Shown here: positions 37,239-44,011 of the stretch, one piece after another
Layout: the number at the start of each line of letters is the position of its first letter
How positions within the stretch are numbered: position 1 is the stretch's first letter
Assembly (NCBI GenBank): GCA_964616465.1
Contig: CAZTTO010000009.1
Location: forward strand, 80,852-144,851
Length of the DNA: 64,000 nucleotides
Reading direction: 5' to 3'
Source of the DNA: JAFLBI01 sp964616465
GTDB lineage: Bacteria > Bacteroidota > Bacteroidia > Chitinophagales > Chitinophagaceae
Translations under genes and position numbers: made by a program
Notes under the pieces: model-generated
The model's database searches: none
What the model saw: only the letters and a program-made list of their open reading frames with translations
What the model was told of the DNA's origin: nothing

Positions 37239-37817
37239 ATGTCATTCAGCATTGATCAACTTCTAACAGTCACTTTTACATTATTTGCAGTTATAGACAT
37301 TGTAGGTTCTATACCACTATTGATTTCATTAAAGGACAAAATGGGCTCCATCAGAGAGTTGCAAGCCACATTAATTTCAGGTGGACTAATGATTTTATTC
37401 CTCTTCATGGGTAAGCCAATTTTAAATGTGCTAGGTGTGGATGTACGTTCATTTGCTGTTGGTGGTTCAATTGTAATTTTTCTGCTTGGATTAGAAATGG
37501 TACTAGGTCATGAAATATTTAAAGGTGATAAAGATGCAAAAGCTGGAACTGTTGTTCCTATTGCCTTTCCTATTATTGCGGGAAGTGGAACACTAACGAC
37601 TATTATGTCGCTCAAAGCCAACTTTGAAGAAACGTATATTTTAAGTGGCATACTGGTTAACCTTCTAATTGTTTATATAGTTCTGAAATCTTTAAAGTGG
37701 ATTGAAAAAGTTTTGGGTAAATCAGGCTTAGTTGCAGTTAGAAAGTTCTTTGGGGTTATTTTATTGGCCATTGCAGTAAAAATATTTGGAAGCAATATTG
37801 CAGCATTTGGAAAATAA
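37239..37817 (+). CDS. MarC-family integral membrane protein
   Basis: 192 residues with about six hydrophobic helices. TLFAVIDIVGSIPLLISL at the start, then GSIVIFLLGLEMVLG and the AGSGTLTTIM segment are typical of the MarC/YhgN/YchE family. Function unknown; early claims of a role in multiple drug resistance were not supported. It lies 36 bp after cobC. Confidence 0.88.
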   Translation: MSFSIDQLLTVTFTLFAVIDIVGSIPLLISLKDKMGSIRELQATLISGGLMILFLFMGKPILNVLGVDVRSFAVGGSIVIFLLGLEMVLGHEIFKGDKDAKAGTVVPIAFPIIAGSGTLTTIMSLKANFEETYILSGILVNLLIVYIVLKSLKWIEKVLGKSGLVAVRKFFGVILLAIAVKIFGSNIAAFGK

Positions 37818-38142
37818 ATTTTCATATGATTTCCCTTTACTAATTAACCAATGTTTCTATTGGTTAAAAGAAAATCTAGAGTGGATTTTCTGGATAGGTG
37901 CAGTTTTCTTGTTATTTTTTATGCCCTTCCAAGATGAACTCCCCTCTCTGTGTGTTTATCATGCTTTAGGCTGGGAGAATTGCTTTGGCTGTGGAATAGG
38001 CAGATCTATACATTATTGTTTGAACGGTCAATGGCAAGAGTCTTGGAATATGCATGTTTTCGGAATTCCTGCAACATGTATTATATTTATAAGAATTATT
38101 CAAATCAGACCACGAAAATCAAAACTTCATGCAACAACCTAA
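37786..38142 (+). CDS. DUF2752 family small membrane protein
   Basis: 118 residues if begun at the TTG at 37786; no ATG occurs before residue 47, so the start is uncertain and TTG codons at 37798 or 37807 are alternatives. The signature is CVYHALGWENCFGCGIGRSI, with the paired cysteines and the GxGxxRS segment of DUF2752. Two membrane helices surround it. It overlaps marC and the next gene. DUF2752 and TM2 proteins are often neighbours in Bacteroidota. Function unknown. Confidence 0.72.
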   Translation: MEAILQHLENKFSYDFPLLINQCFYWLKENLEWIFWIGAVFLLFFMPFQDELPSLCVYHALGWENCFGCGIGRSIHYCLNGQWQESWNMHVFGIPATCIIFIRIIQIRPRKSKLHATT

Positions 38143-38488
38143 TTTAATCATGCTTGTTCCAGGAATGGAAGGCGAAGAGCTTGTTTACCTTCAGTCGGTT
38201 ACATCTCATTTAAATCCTGACCAACTCCAGATGTTCGCGTCTTTATATAATGGTAAAAGAAAAAACAGTGACACCATATTAATTGGTTGTTTAATAGGCT
38301 TTGTTGCACTTGGTGGAATACAAAGATTTCTGTTAAACCAAATTGGAATGGGTTTACTTTACTTATTTACAGCGGGTCTATGTCTGATTGGAACCATAGT
38401 TGACACCATCAATTACAAAAAACTCACTTTTCAGTATAATCAAAAAATGGCTCAAGAAAGTTTAGCATTGATTGGTGTGTACAGATAA
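38129..38488 (+). CDS. TM2 domain protein
   Basis: 119 residues. The C-terminal half holds two membrane helices joined by a short turn: GCLIGFVALGGIQRFLLNQI, then GMGLLYLFTAGLCLIGTIVD. This is the TM2 layout, with the usual glycine and phenylalanine pattern. The N-terminal half is soluble and helical. Its start overlaps DUF2752 by 14 bp. Function unknown. It is the last core-genome protein gene before the integrated element. Confidence 0.75.
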   Translation: MQQPNLIMLVPGMEGEELVYLQSVTSHLNPDQLQMFASLYNGKRKNSDTILIGCLIGFVALGGIQRFLLNQIGMGLLYLFTAGLCLIGTIVDTINYKKLTFQYNQKMAQESLALIGVYR

Positions 38489-38497
38489 ATTCTAGGC

Positions 38498-40165
38498 CTA
38501 AGCAACTATTTTTGCGCCCTGGCCTCGTAGTACAATGGATAGTATAAGAGTTTCCGGAGCTCCAGATCTAGGTTCGATTCCTAGCGAGGCTACCCAGTAA
38601 GACTTACGGTTCCTTTTTATCAAGGAACCTTTTTTATTTTCCTCTAAAACCTTTGCTGCAGCTGTGATTGCGGTGAATATACTATTAATACGAGGAGTTC
38701 GAACTCTGTCTTTTTCCTTATTATACAATATTCCTTCTGGATAAATAAGGTACTGTAGCTTTTGCTTGCCGTCATAATTACTGGAAAGCCATATCTGGCG
38801 TAGGTTTCGGGCCAATTGTAAGCCCTTTTTTATAGCCTTTTCAAAGTTCGAACTATTAAAGTCACCATTATCCATTTCCTGCGTAAGTTGAAGCACTTCT
38901 TCTTGTAGCTTTTTATTATACTTTTCAAAAAGAATTTTATCAATTTCACCATTTACAAAACGCCATTCTAGTTTCTCCAAACTTTGTTTTGCTTCAGTAA
39001 TTTTACACTTCAACGCAGCCTGCTGCTTTAATTTAGCTTCAAGTTTTATCTCAAGCTGTTCCATCATAATACTTGAGAGAGTTTCCTCTAAAGCAGCTCT
39101 AATTTCGTGTTTTGAAATCTCTTTCTCAAAAAGGCTGTTTAAATGATCTGCTCTTACATTCACGCTTACCCCTTTATCTCTTGCCTTATAGTAATAAAAG
39201 CCCTTTTGAAAGTAGCCTGTGAAAGGTGATAGTGTTGTTTCATCCTTAGCGAAGGATTTAAGCGGCAAGGGTTCAATCTTATACTTCTTAGCGATTCCTT
39301 TGTGATGATTTTGGGATAGTATTGTATTAGCTTTTTTGAATAATTCTATAGTTACTAATGGTGGGTGTTTTCCCAGGTGTAATTCGCCTGGAATAAGTGA
39401 GTGAGTTATTAACCCGCAATAGAAAGGATTGGAAATAATTCTTGCAAAACTCTTATATTCTATATTTGAGCCCATTTTTTTAAGTTTTTCAACAATTTCC
39501 ACATTGCTCATTTTATCTTCTGCTTTCCATCTAAATGCAAGTTTCAGTAATTCGCCATCCCTGTTAATGGTATATATATGTTCTCTTGCTTTATGTTTAG
39601 GTCTGGTGTTTTTGTAGCCAAATGGTGCAGCAGCAACCCAATATCCTTGCCTAAGGTTCTCAATCATTCCCTTGATAGTTTTATCCTTCCTCAGTTCATT
39701 ATCATAGTTACCAAACAAGTAAAATATATTTTGTTGCAATTTACCAGATGGTGTTGTTACATCAATTTCTTGATAAACAGACAACACTTTTACACCAAGA
39801 CTCTCTAAAGTTCGGGTTAAGTTACCTGCGTTTTCACTTCGGGAGAAACGCTCATAGGAGTACACCAATATTGCAGAAATACTCTTATCCTTCTTCACAT
39901 AGCTAATCATCTTAGCAAACTCTCTGCGTTCATCATTTTTTGCAGATTCATAAGTACCTCCAAAAATGGTTTTGATCTCCAATCCACGTTTTTCAGCAAA
40001 CTCAATACAGGATTTACGCTGAGAATCGAGACTCGTGTTGAATACAGCTTGTTCATAGCTCGATACTCTTGTATATACCACGATGTTATTACCTTTTCGC
40101 CAAGTAATTTTTTTAGGACTTTTAGCAAAGCGGTTGAGATCTTCGACAACTTTTTTTCGTGTCAT
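38498..40165 (-). CDS. Large serine recombinase / integrase, 3' end read through the tRNA-Arg gene
   Basis: 555 residues as an open frame. The N-terminal resolvase domain has YTRVSSYEQ with catalytic Ser near residue 35 and YSYERFSRSENAG. The recombinase domain follows (GYWVAAAPFGYKNTRPKHK), and the C-terminal part is a coiled coil. Serine recombinases cut and join DNA at att sites. The last 30 or so residues (GIEPRSGAPETLILS) are the antisense translation of the tRNA-Arg gene and its terminator. The true end therefore depends on sequence brought together by integration, and the native C-terminus probably ends near residue 520. This places attL or attR in the tRNA. Confidence 0.85.
   Translation of the reverse strand: MTRKKVVEDLNRFAKSPKKITWRKGNNIVVYTRVSSYEQAVFNTSLDSQRKSCIEFAEKRGLEIKTIFGGTYESAKNDERREFAKMISYVKKDKSISAILVYSYERFSRSENAGNLTRTLESLGVKVLSVYQEIDVTTPSGKLQQNIFYLFGNYDNELRKDKTIKGMIENLRQGYWVAAAPFGYKNTRPKHKAREHIYTINRDGELLKLAFRWKAEDKMSNVEIVEKLKKMGSNIEYKSFARIISNPFYCGLITHSLIPGELHLGKHPPLVTIELFKKANTILSQNHHKGIAKKYKIEPLPLKSFAKDETTLSPFTGYFQKGFYYYKARDKGVSVNVRADHLNSLFEKEISKHEIRAALEETLSSIMMEQLEIKLEAKLKQQAALKCKITEAKQSLEKLEWRFVNGEIDKILFEKYNKKLQEEVLQLTQEMDNGDFNSSNFEKAIKKGLQLARNLRQIWLSSNYDGKQKLQYLIYPEGILYNKEKDRVRTPRINSIFTAITAAAKVLEENKKGSLIKRNRKSYWVASLGIEPRSGAPETLILSIVLRGQGAKIVA
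38521..38592 (+). tRNA. tRNA-Arg (anticodon CCG)
   Basis: A full cloverleaf can be drawn. The acceptor stem is GGCCTCG/CGAGGCT, the D stem GTAC/GTAT and the T arm CTAGG-TTCGATT-CCTAG. The anticodon loop TTCCGGA gives CCG. The outermost anticodon pair is an A-C mismatch. The discriminator is A at 38592; CCA is not encoded. It is the likely integration site of the adjacent recombinase element. Confidence 0.93.
38608..38636 (+). terminator. Terminator downstream of tRNA-Arg
   Basis: GGTTCC and GGAACC flank a 10-base loop, and a T run follows at 38630-38636. It lies 16 bp after the tRNA and inside the antisense recombinase frame, so it came either with the tRNA or with the element. Confidence 0.7.
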
Positions 40166-40166
40166 A

Positions 40167-40301
40167 TTATTCTTTTTGAATATCCTGCAATAGAATGGTA
40201 CAAATGATTTCAGCTAGTGCTGTAAGGTCTTCTAGCTCTTGGTCTGTGAGGTTTGGAGATTCTTGATCTTTGCATGGGGAAGAAAATTTTTGATGAAACA
40301 T
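40167..40301 (-). CDS. 44-residue ORF directly upstream of the recombinase
   Basis: An ATG at 40301 opens a 44-codon frame (start MFHQKFSSPC, end LLQDIQKE) ending TAA one base before the recombinase ATG at 40165. The tight TAA-T-ATG junction suggests translational coupling. The C-terminal half (LTDQELEDLTALAEIICTIL) is a likely amphipathic helix. No family is recognised. A small accessory such as a recombination directionality factor is a possible role, but only position supports it. Confidence 0.5.
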   Translation of the reverse strand: MFHQKFSSPCKDQESPNLTDQELEDLTALAEIICTILLQDIQKE

Positions 40302-40352
40302 GATCAGCAGTTGAAATACCGCCCTTTTTGGGAAGAGTATTTGCTGTGATTA

Positions 40353-41297
40353 TTACTTGCCGGTTCTGCCGGATAATATTTGTTTTTTGATTTTTTTAAA
40401 ACTAATAGAGCTGGAGTCTCTCGTAGATAGTGTGATTTCTTCATACTGCCCTAAACCAATTGCTTTCCTAAGTTTTTTTGCCTGCTCACCGCCAAAGGTT
40501 TGAATCGTTTTACTGTCAATACGTTCAATTTGTCCATCAGATAGTTTTACGGTCAACTCATGGACATTCTTTTCTTTCAAAGCTAACAACACCCTTTTCT
40601 CATTTTCTGACAAAAAGCCCGGAATGTTTATCATTTTTAAGTCATCAGACTGTATAAACTCAATTAAGAAGAAGGAGACAGATAATTCAATATGAGGCGC
40701 TGTTATATCATATACTTGCTCACCCAAACAATTCAACTCGGTACCTCTTTTTTCAATTACTCGACCACCAGGAAAAATAAGTAACACTCCATCCTTGTTA
40801 TTTTCAATACACCAAATGATTAGTTCAGTCAGAAAATTGATTTCAAATTTGAGGCTGTAGAGCAGTAAGCTATCCTTGAGCATGTGGTCTATTCTTAGCA
40901 TCAATTCTTTATCTTCCTGCGTTAGTGTTCCTGCTAATTCAATTCTTTTGAGCCTATCGTAATGATATTTCAGCTTCTTTTTAGGTAGTTCTTCAAAGTA
41001 TGCGTCTTTAAATAGTCGGTCGCACAAAAGAGACGTATCCTTAATACTATAACCTAAAGCCCTTAGATGATCTAGTATTCTAAGCCAGATAACCTGAGCG
41101 AAACTGATTTGTACGTTCCATGTCCCTTTCTGGATGAAAGGCATCAAACCATTTCTGCGCCAATATGGAAATGAATTTGCCATAGGGCGGCCATTGAGAT
41201 CTATCAAATCCTCAACTGGAAAAATTGGATAAAACATATATCGCCGGAATTCAGCAATTGAAATTTTTTCATTATCCAGCATATTTTCACTTACCAT
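40353..41297 (-). CDS. MerR-like regulator of the integrated element
   Basis: 314 residues. Residues about 40-105 resemble a MerR-type winged helix: FPYWRRNGLMPF, then VIWLRILDHLRALGYSIKDT, matching the xRxWxxxGLL and LGxSLxxI patterns. The rest is a helical linker and an alpha/beta region with no domain I recognise. The start may also be the second Met (41282). It is divergent to the zinc-ribbon gene across an inverted repeat that overlaps its -33 element, which suggests autoregulation. Similarity by eye only. Confidence 0.55.
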   Translation of the reverse strand: MVSENMLDNEKISIAEFRRYMFYPIFPVEDLIDLNGRPMANSFPYWRRNGLMPFIQKGTWNVQISFAQVIWLRILDHLRALGYSIKDTSLLCDRLFKDAYFEELPKKKLKYHYDRLKRIELAGTLTQEDKELMLRIDHMLKDSLLLYSLKFEINFLTELIIWCIENNKDGVLLIFPGGRVIEKRGTELNCLGEQVYDITAPHIELSVSFFLIEFIQSDDLKMINIPGFLSENEKRVLLALKEKNVHELTVKLSDGQIERIDSKTIQTFGGEQAKKLRKAIGLGQYEEITLSTRDSSSISFKKIKKQILSGRTGK

Positions 41298-41301
41298 AGT
41301 T

Positions 41302-41346
41302 CAAAAGTATGTAATTTATTCTAACTTTACAAAACAAACTTTGTAA
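41302..41346 (-). promoter_or_regulatory. Promoter and candidate operator between the MerR-like and zinc-ribbon genes
   Basis: On the minus strand TTTG, a 20 bp spacer and TACTTTTG (41309-41302) form a strong promoter for the MerR-like gene. An inverted repeat TTACAAA-N6-TTTGTAA (41327-41346) covers its upstream element. On the plus strand TAACTTTA (41322-41329) is a weaker -7 box for the zinc-ribbon gene, inside the same repeat. Confidence 0.5.
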
Positions 41347-41347
41347 T

Positions 41348-41749
41348 ATGCTTCATAAAAGATTTTCTAACAGAAAATATCCTCGAAAAAACTGCCCGCA
41401 GTGTTCAAAGAGTTTTATTCCTACAGATCGAAGGCAGATTTACTGTTGTGCTCAATGCCGCATTGACTTTAACAACGATAAAAGACTTACGCAAGATGCC
41501 AGTGCATTATATTTTAAAAAAGCATTGATCCATAATCAGCGATGTCTAAAAAAAGCTTACGAAGTACTAATTCGAGAAAAAGAAGATCAAATCAATATTG
41601 ATTTTTTAAGATATGATGGTTTTGAACCAGGTATATACAGCCAACGACATTTAAATGGAACTCTTGGCACAACTATTCTTTGGAGTCTCGATTACGGAAT
41701 AGAGGGAATTGATAAAAATAATTCAATAGTGAAAATCAAAAAAAGATAA
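41348..41749 (+). CDS. Zinc-ribbon protein of unknown function
   Basis: 133 residues. An N-terminal two-cysteine-pair zinc finger is clear: CPQCSKSFIPTDRRQIYCCAQC (about 17-38, given in two parts CPQC and CCAQC). A basic N-terminus (KRFSNRKYPRK) and a helical region precede a conserved-looking C-terminal YDGFEPGIYS ... GTTILWSLDYGI. It may bind DNA. The gene is divergent to the MerR-like regulator and 1 bp from the next gene, so the two are an operon. I do not recognise the family beyond the zinc finger. Confidence 0.55.
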   Translation: MLHKRFSNRKYPRKNCPQCSKSFIPTDRRQIYCCAQCRIDFNNDKRLTQDASALYFKKALIHNQRCLKKAYEVLIREKEDQINIDFLRYDGFEPGIYSQRHLNGTLGTTILWSLDYGIEGIDKNNSIVKIKKR

Positions 41750-41750
41750 T

Positions 41751-42053
41751 ATGGAAGTCATTCGCCCACTTACCATTGAAGAGCTGCTATTTCCAACAAT
41801 TCAGAAAGTTAATGTTACTCCCAGCTCACCAATTTCTTTGCCTTTAAAATCCACTTATGTCGATATTGCAAGCTCTATTGATGAACCCATCAATTTTGCT
41901 TCATCTCTACATCAAAAACCGGACATCCAAATTGTTGCAGCAAATTTTTTAAAGAAAAATAAAATTCCCTTTATCATAGGAGGAATATTACTTGGTGCTG
42001 CAATCTTAATTACAATTGATTACTTGAATAAAAAGAAAAAAGAAAATAATTAA
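41751..42053 (+). CDS. Small single-pass membrane protein, unknown
   Basis: 100 residues. A polar N-terminal part of about 70 residues is followed by one membrane helix (IPFIIGGILLGAAILITIDY) and a basic cytoplasmic tail (KKKKENN). There is no signal peptide; it is a tail-anchored-like layout. It starts 1 bp after the zinc-ribbon gene. No function can be assigned. Confidence 0.5.
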   Translation: MEVIRPLTIEELLFPTIQKVNVTPSSPISLPLKSTYVDIASSIDEPINFASSLHQKPDIQIVAANFLKKNKIPFIIGGILLGAAILITIDYLNKKKKENN

Positions 42054-42386
42054 TTGCTTCGACACTAATTATCAAAAACGAGTTTTTCGTCGACTTTTTG
42101 CATCATTACTTATCAATACAAATCATTACATATTTAAATGAATATTATTAGCATTATACAAATTTTTGAGAATCAAATTAGTTGTTCGACATTATCACAA
42201 TCAAAGAATAATATAAGTGTTAATTGCTAGACTAGCAATTAATTATACTTACAGTTAACTTAGCAATGAAGCAAACGAATAAGCATGTGTTGAGGTCTGC
42301 ATTGACTTATAACTTTAAGCAGATCCTCAAATTTAATCGTCAACAAGCGGTTATTGTGTCACAAGTCTTGCGAAAGATAAAACAGG
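42054..42386. other. Gene-poor 330 bp gap with palindrome and short ORF remnant
   Basis: This A/T-rich stretch holds a 23-bp palindrome at 42220-42242 and a 41-codon frame from 42266 running into the left end of the IS. No other gene, tRNA or terminator is visible. Confidence 0.6.
42220..42242. repeat. 23-bp perfect palindrome
   Basis: TTAATTGCTAG-A-CTAGCAATTAA, eleven complementary pairs around a central A. It stands alone in the gap left of the IS. An operator, or an origin- or recombination-linked site of the element, is possible, with nothing to choose between them. Confidence 0.6.
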
Positions 42387-42391
42387 TGTAG
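42266..42391 (+). pseudogene. Possible transposase or accessory gene remnant cut by the IS
   Basis: A 41-codon frame beginning MKQTNKHVLRSALTYNFKQI ends TAG at 42391. If the IS starts at TGTAGG (42387), that stop lies inside the IS and the gene was truncated by insertion. The segment ALTYNFKQILKF is weakly like the C-terminus of some IS1182-type transposases. It may equally be a chance frame. Confidence 0.25.
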
Positions 42392-42460
42392 GTGGTAAGC
42401 TCCCCCAAAAACAGTACGGTTTAAAAGTAGACAAAAGTCAATACATTTAAACTGTCAAAT

Positions 42461-42727
42461 ATGAGAAAGAGTAAATTTAGCCACACGCAGATTGCTAGCA
42501 TTTTAAAGGAGTTTTAGCAAGGAAAATCTGCACAAGAGATTCAACGAGAGTATGGAGTAAGTAAAGCTACCTTTTACAAATGGCGGGAACGCTATGGTGG
42601 TATAGAAGCAAGTGAACTTAAGCGAGTAAAAGAGTTGGAGGAAGAAAACGCACGTTTAAAGCGTATGTATGCCAACTTAGCTATGGAGTTAGATGTTGCT
42701 AAATACATCATTGAAAAAAAGCTTTAA
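42461..42727 (+). pseudogene. IS3-family OrfA with in-frame stop
   Basis: The frame starts MRKSKFSHTQIASILKEF, then meets TAG at 42515-42517, then continues QGKSAQEIQREYGVSKATFY and a leucine-zipper-like KELEEENARLKRM to 42727. This is the helix-turn-helix OrfA of the family. The internal stop means this copy cannot make a full product. A slippery A-AAA-AAG (42715-42721) sits at its end, the -1 frameshift site that would join it to OrfB. Confidence 0.8.
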
Positions 42728-43297
42728 AGCCTTGCGATAAACGAGCAATTGTGGATCAATTGCGTGAGGATCGGCCAAAAGACATCGGCAAGGCGTGTCG
42801 AGTATTAAAAATTAGTAGGAGCAGTCTTCATTATAGATCTGTAAAAGATGACCAGTCGTTAATTAGTCAACTGGAGCAGCTTGCTGTTGATCATCCTATT
42901 GAAGGCTTTTGGAAGTATTATTATCGTTTAAGAAACAGAGGTGAGCATGTTAATCATAAGCGACTACACAGGATTTATAAAGAGCTAAAACTTACAATTA
43001 GACGCAAGGTTAAAAAGCGTCTACCTGCAAGAGTAAAAGAAGCTCTAGAAGTGCCTACGTCGTTCACTCACACATGGAGCATTGATTTTATGACAGACGT
43101 TCTGAGTAATGGTACAAAGTTTAGATCCTTTAACGTAATAGATGATTTTAACAGGGAAGTATTGTTTATTGAAGTTGATTATTCGTTAAAAAGCAGTAGA
43201 GTAATATGGGTGCTATGTCATCTTATTAATAGATATGGGAAGCCTCATAAAATTAGGATGGATAATGGGCCTGAGTTTATTTCAAAACTTACAAAAG
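42721..43297 (+). pseudogene. IS3-family OrfB transposase, 3' truncated
   Basis: Read in the -1 frame from the slippery site (42721), it gives ALKPCDKRAIVDQLREDRPK, an HTH_21-like segment (FWKYYYRLRNRGEHVNHKRL) and the start of the rve integrase core. The first two catalytic acids are present (SIDFMTD and RMDNGPEF). The frame departs from the family after LTK at 43297, so the catalytic glutamate is lost. The last residues up to 43401 are foreign sequence. Not functional alone. Confidence 0.82.
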
Positions 43298-43336
43298 TGG
43301 CTGTTGAGCGTTGGCTGTCCTTTCATTTCATTCGCT

Positions 43337-44011
43337 TTAAAAGTCCAATTCTAAAAGTTGTCCATTCTTCTTTAGCCAGTTCTTTGCTTTTTCGTAGTTA
43401 GGTACTTGAATAGAAAGAATGTTCCAAAATCTTGGTGTGTGGTTGTTCTCTATCAAGTGAACCAGTTCGTGGGCTACTAAATATTCCAGTACATACATTG
43501 GTGCTTTAATTATTCGCCAATTGAAAATGATGTTGTTGGCCGGTGTGCAGGAACCCCATCTGTATTTCATTTCTGAGGTTTTGAACTGATTGTAATGCAC
43601 ACCCAAACTCTTGGCATATTTGGTAGCTAAGGGTTCAATCTTAATCAAAGCTTGTTTCAAATACCATTTCTTAAATAGTTCATTTGCCTTGGGCTGATTA
43701 ACTTTTGAAATTTTGAAGCGTTGGTCAAACTCAATACCGTCAAATTCTTCATCTACTACAAGCAACTGATAGTTTTTCCCTAAGTACATCAAGGTTTCTC
43801 CACTTACAAACTCTTTGCTTTCCGAAACCAAAGGATATTTCTGTGCGTGGTTCAGCTTCTCTTTTATCCATTGCCTTTTGGACTGAACTATTTTATCAAT
43901 CTTCTCAGGTGTAAGGTAATGCGGAGCACGGACTATAATACTCCTGTCCCTTTCAACCGATATGTTGAGGGTTTTGCGATTGGAATATTTTATCTGATAC
44001 TCTATTACCAT
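43337..44011 (-). CDS. YgjP-like (M48/DUF45) zinc metallopeptidase linked to the type I RM locus
   Basis: 224 residues. RWGSC (151-155) and HELVH (181-185) with a third His at 191 (NNHTPRFW) are the YgjP-like metallopeptidase signature. Such genes are frequent beside hsdR. It is last in the operon and its start overlaps the hsdR stop by one base. A role in processing or regulating the RM enzyme is guessed from linkage only. The IS remnant lies 40 bp downstream. Confidence 0.85.
   Translation of the reverse strand: MVIEYQIKYSNRKTLNISVERDRSIIVRAPHYLTPEKIDKIVQSKRQWIKEKLNHAQKYPLVSESKEFVSGETLMYLGKNYQLLVVDEEFDGIEFDQRFKISKVNQPKANELFKKWYLKQALIKIEPLATKYAKSLGVHYNQFKTSEMKYRWGSCTPANNIIFNWRIIKAPMYVLEYLVAHELVHLIENNHTPRFWNILSIQVPNYEKAKNWLKKNGQLLELDF

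Larger units (their letters stand above)
42387..43297 (+). mobile_element. IS3-family (IS407-like) element, truncated left copy
   Basis: The left end lies at 42387 (TGTAGG) or 42393 (TGGTAAG); its terminal region AGCTCCCCCAAAAACAGTAC resembles the end of the right copy at 63433. OrfA and OrfB genes follow. Similarity to the right copy stops sharply at 43297, so about a third of OrfB and the right end are missing. Over about 180 comparable bases the copies differ at about 10 positions (counted by eye). Confidence 0.85.

Noticed and set aside
37950..38147. Alternative frame within the DUF2752 gene
   Set aside because: DUF2752 cysteine signatures are in the other frame.
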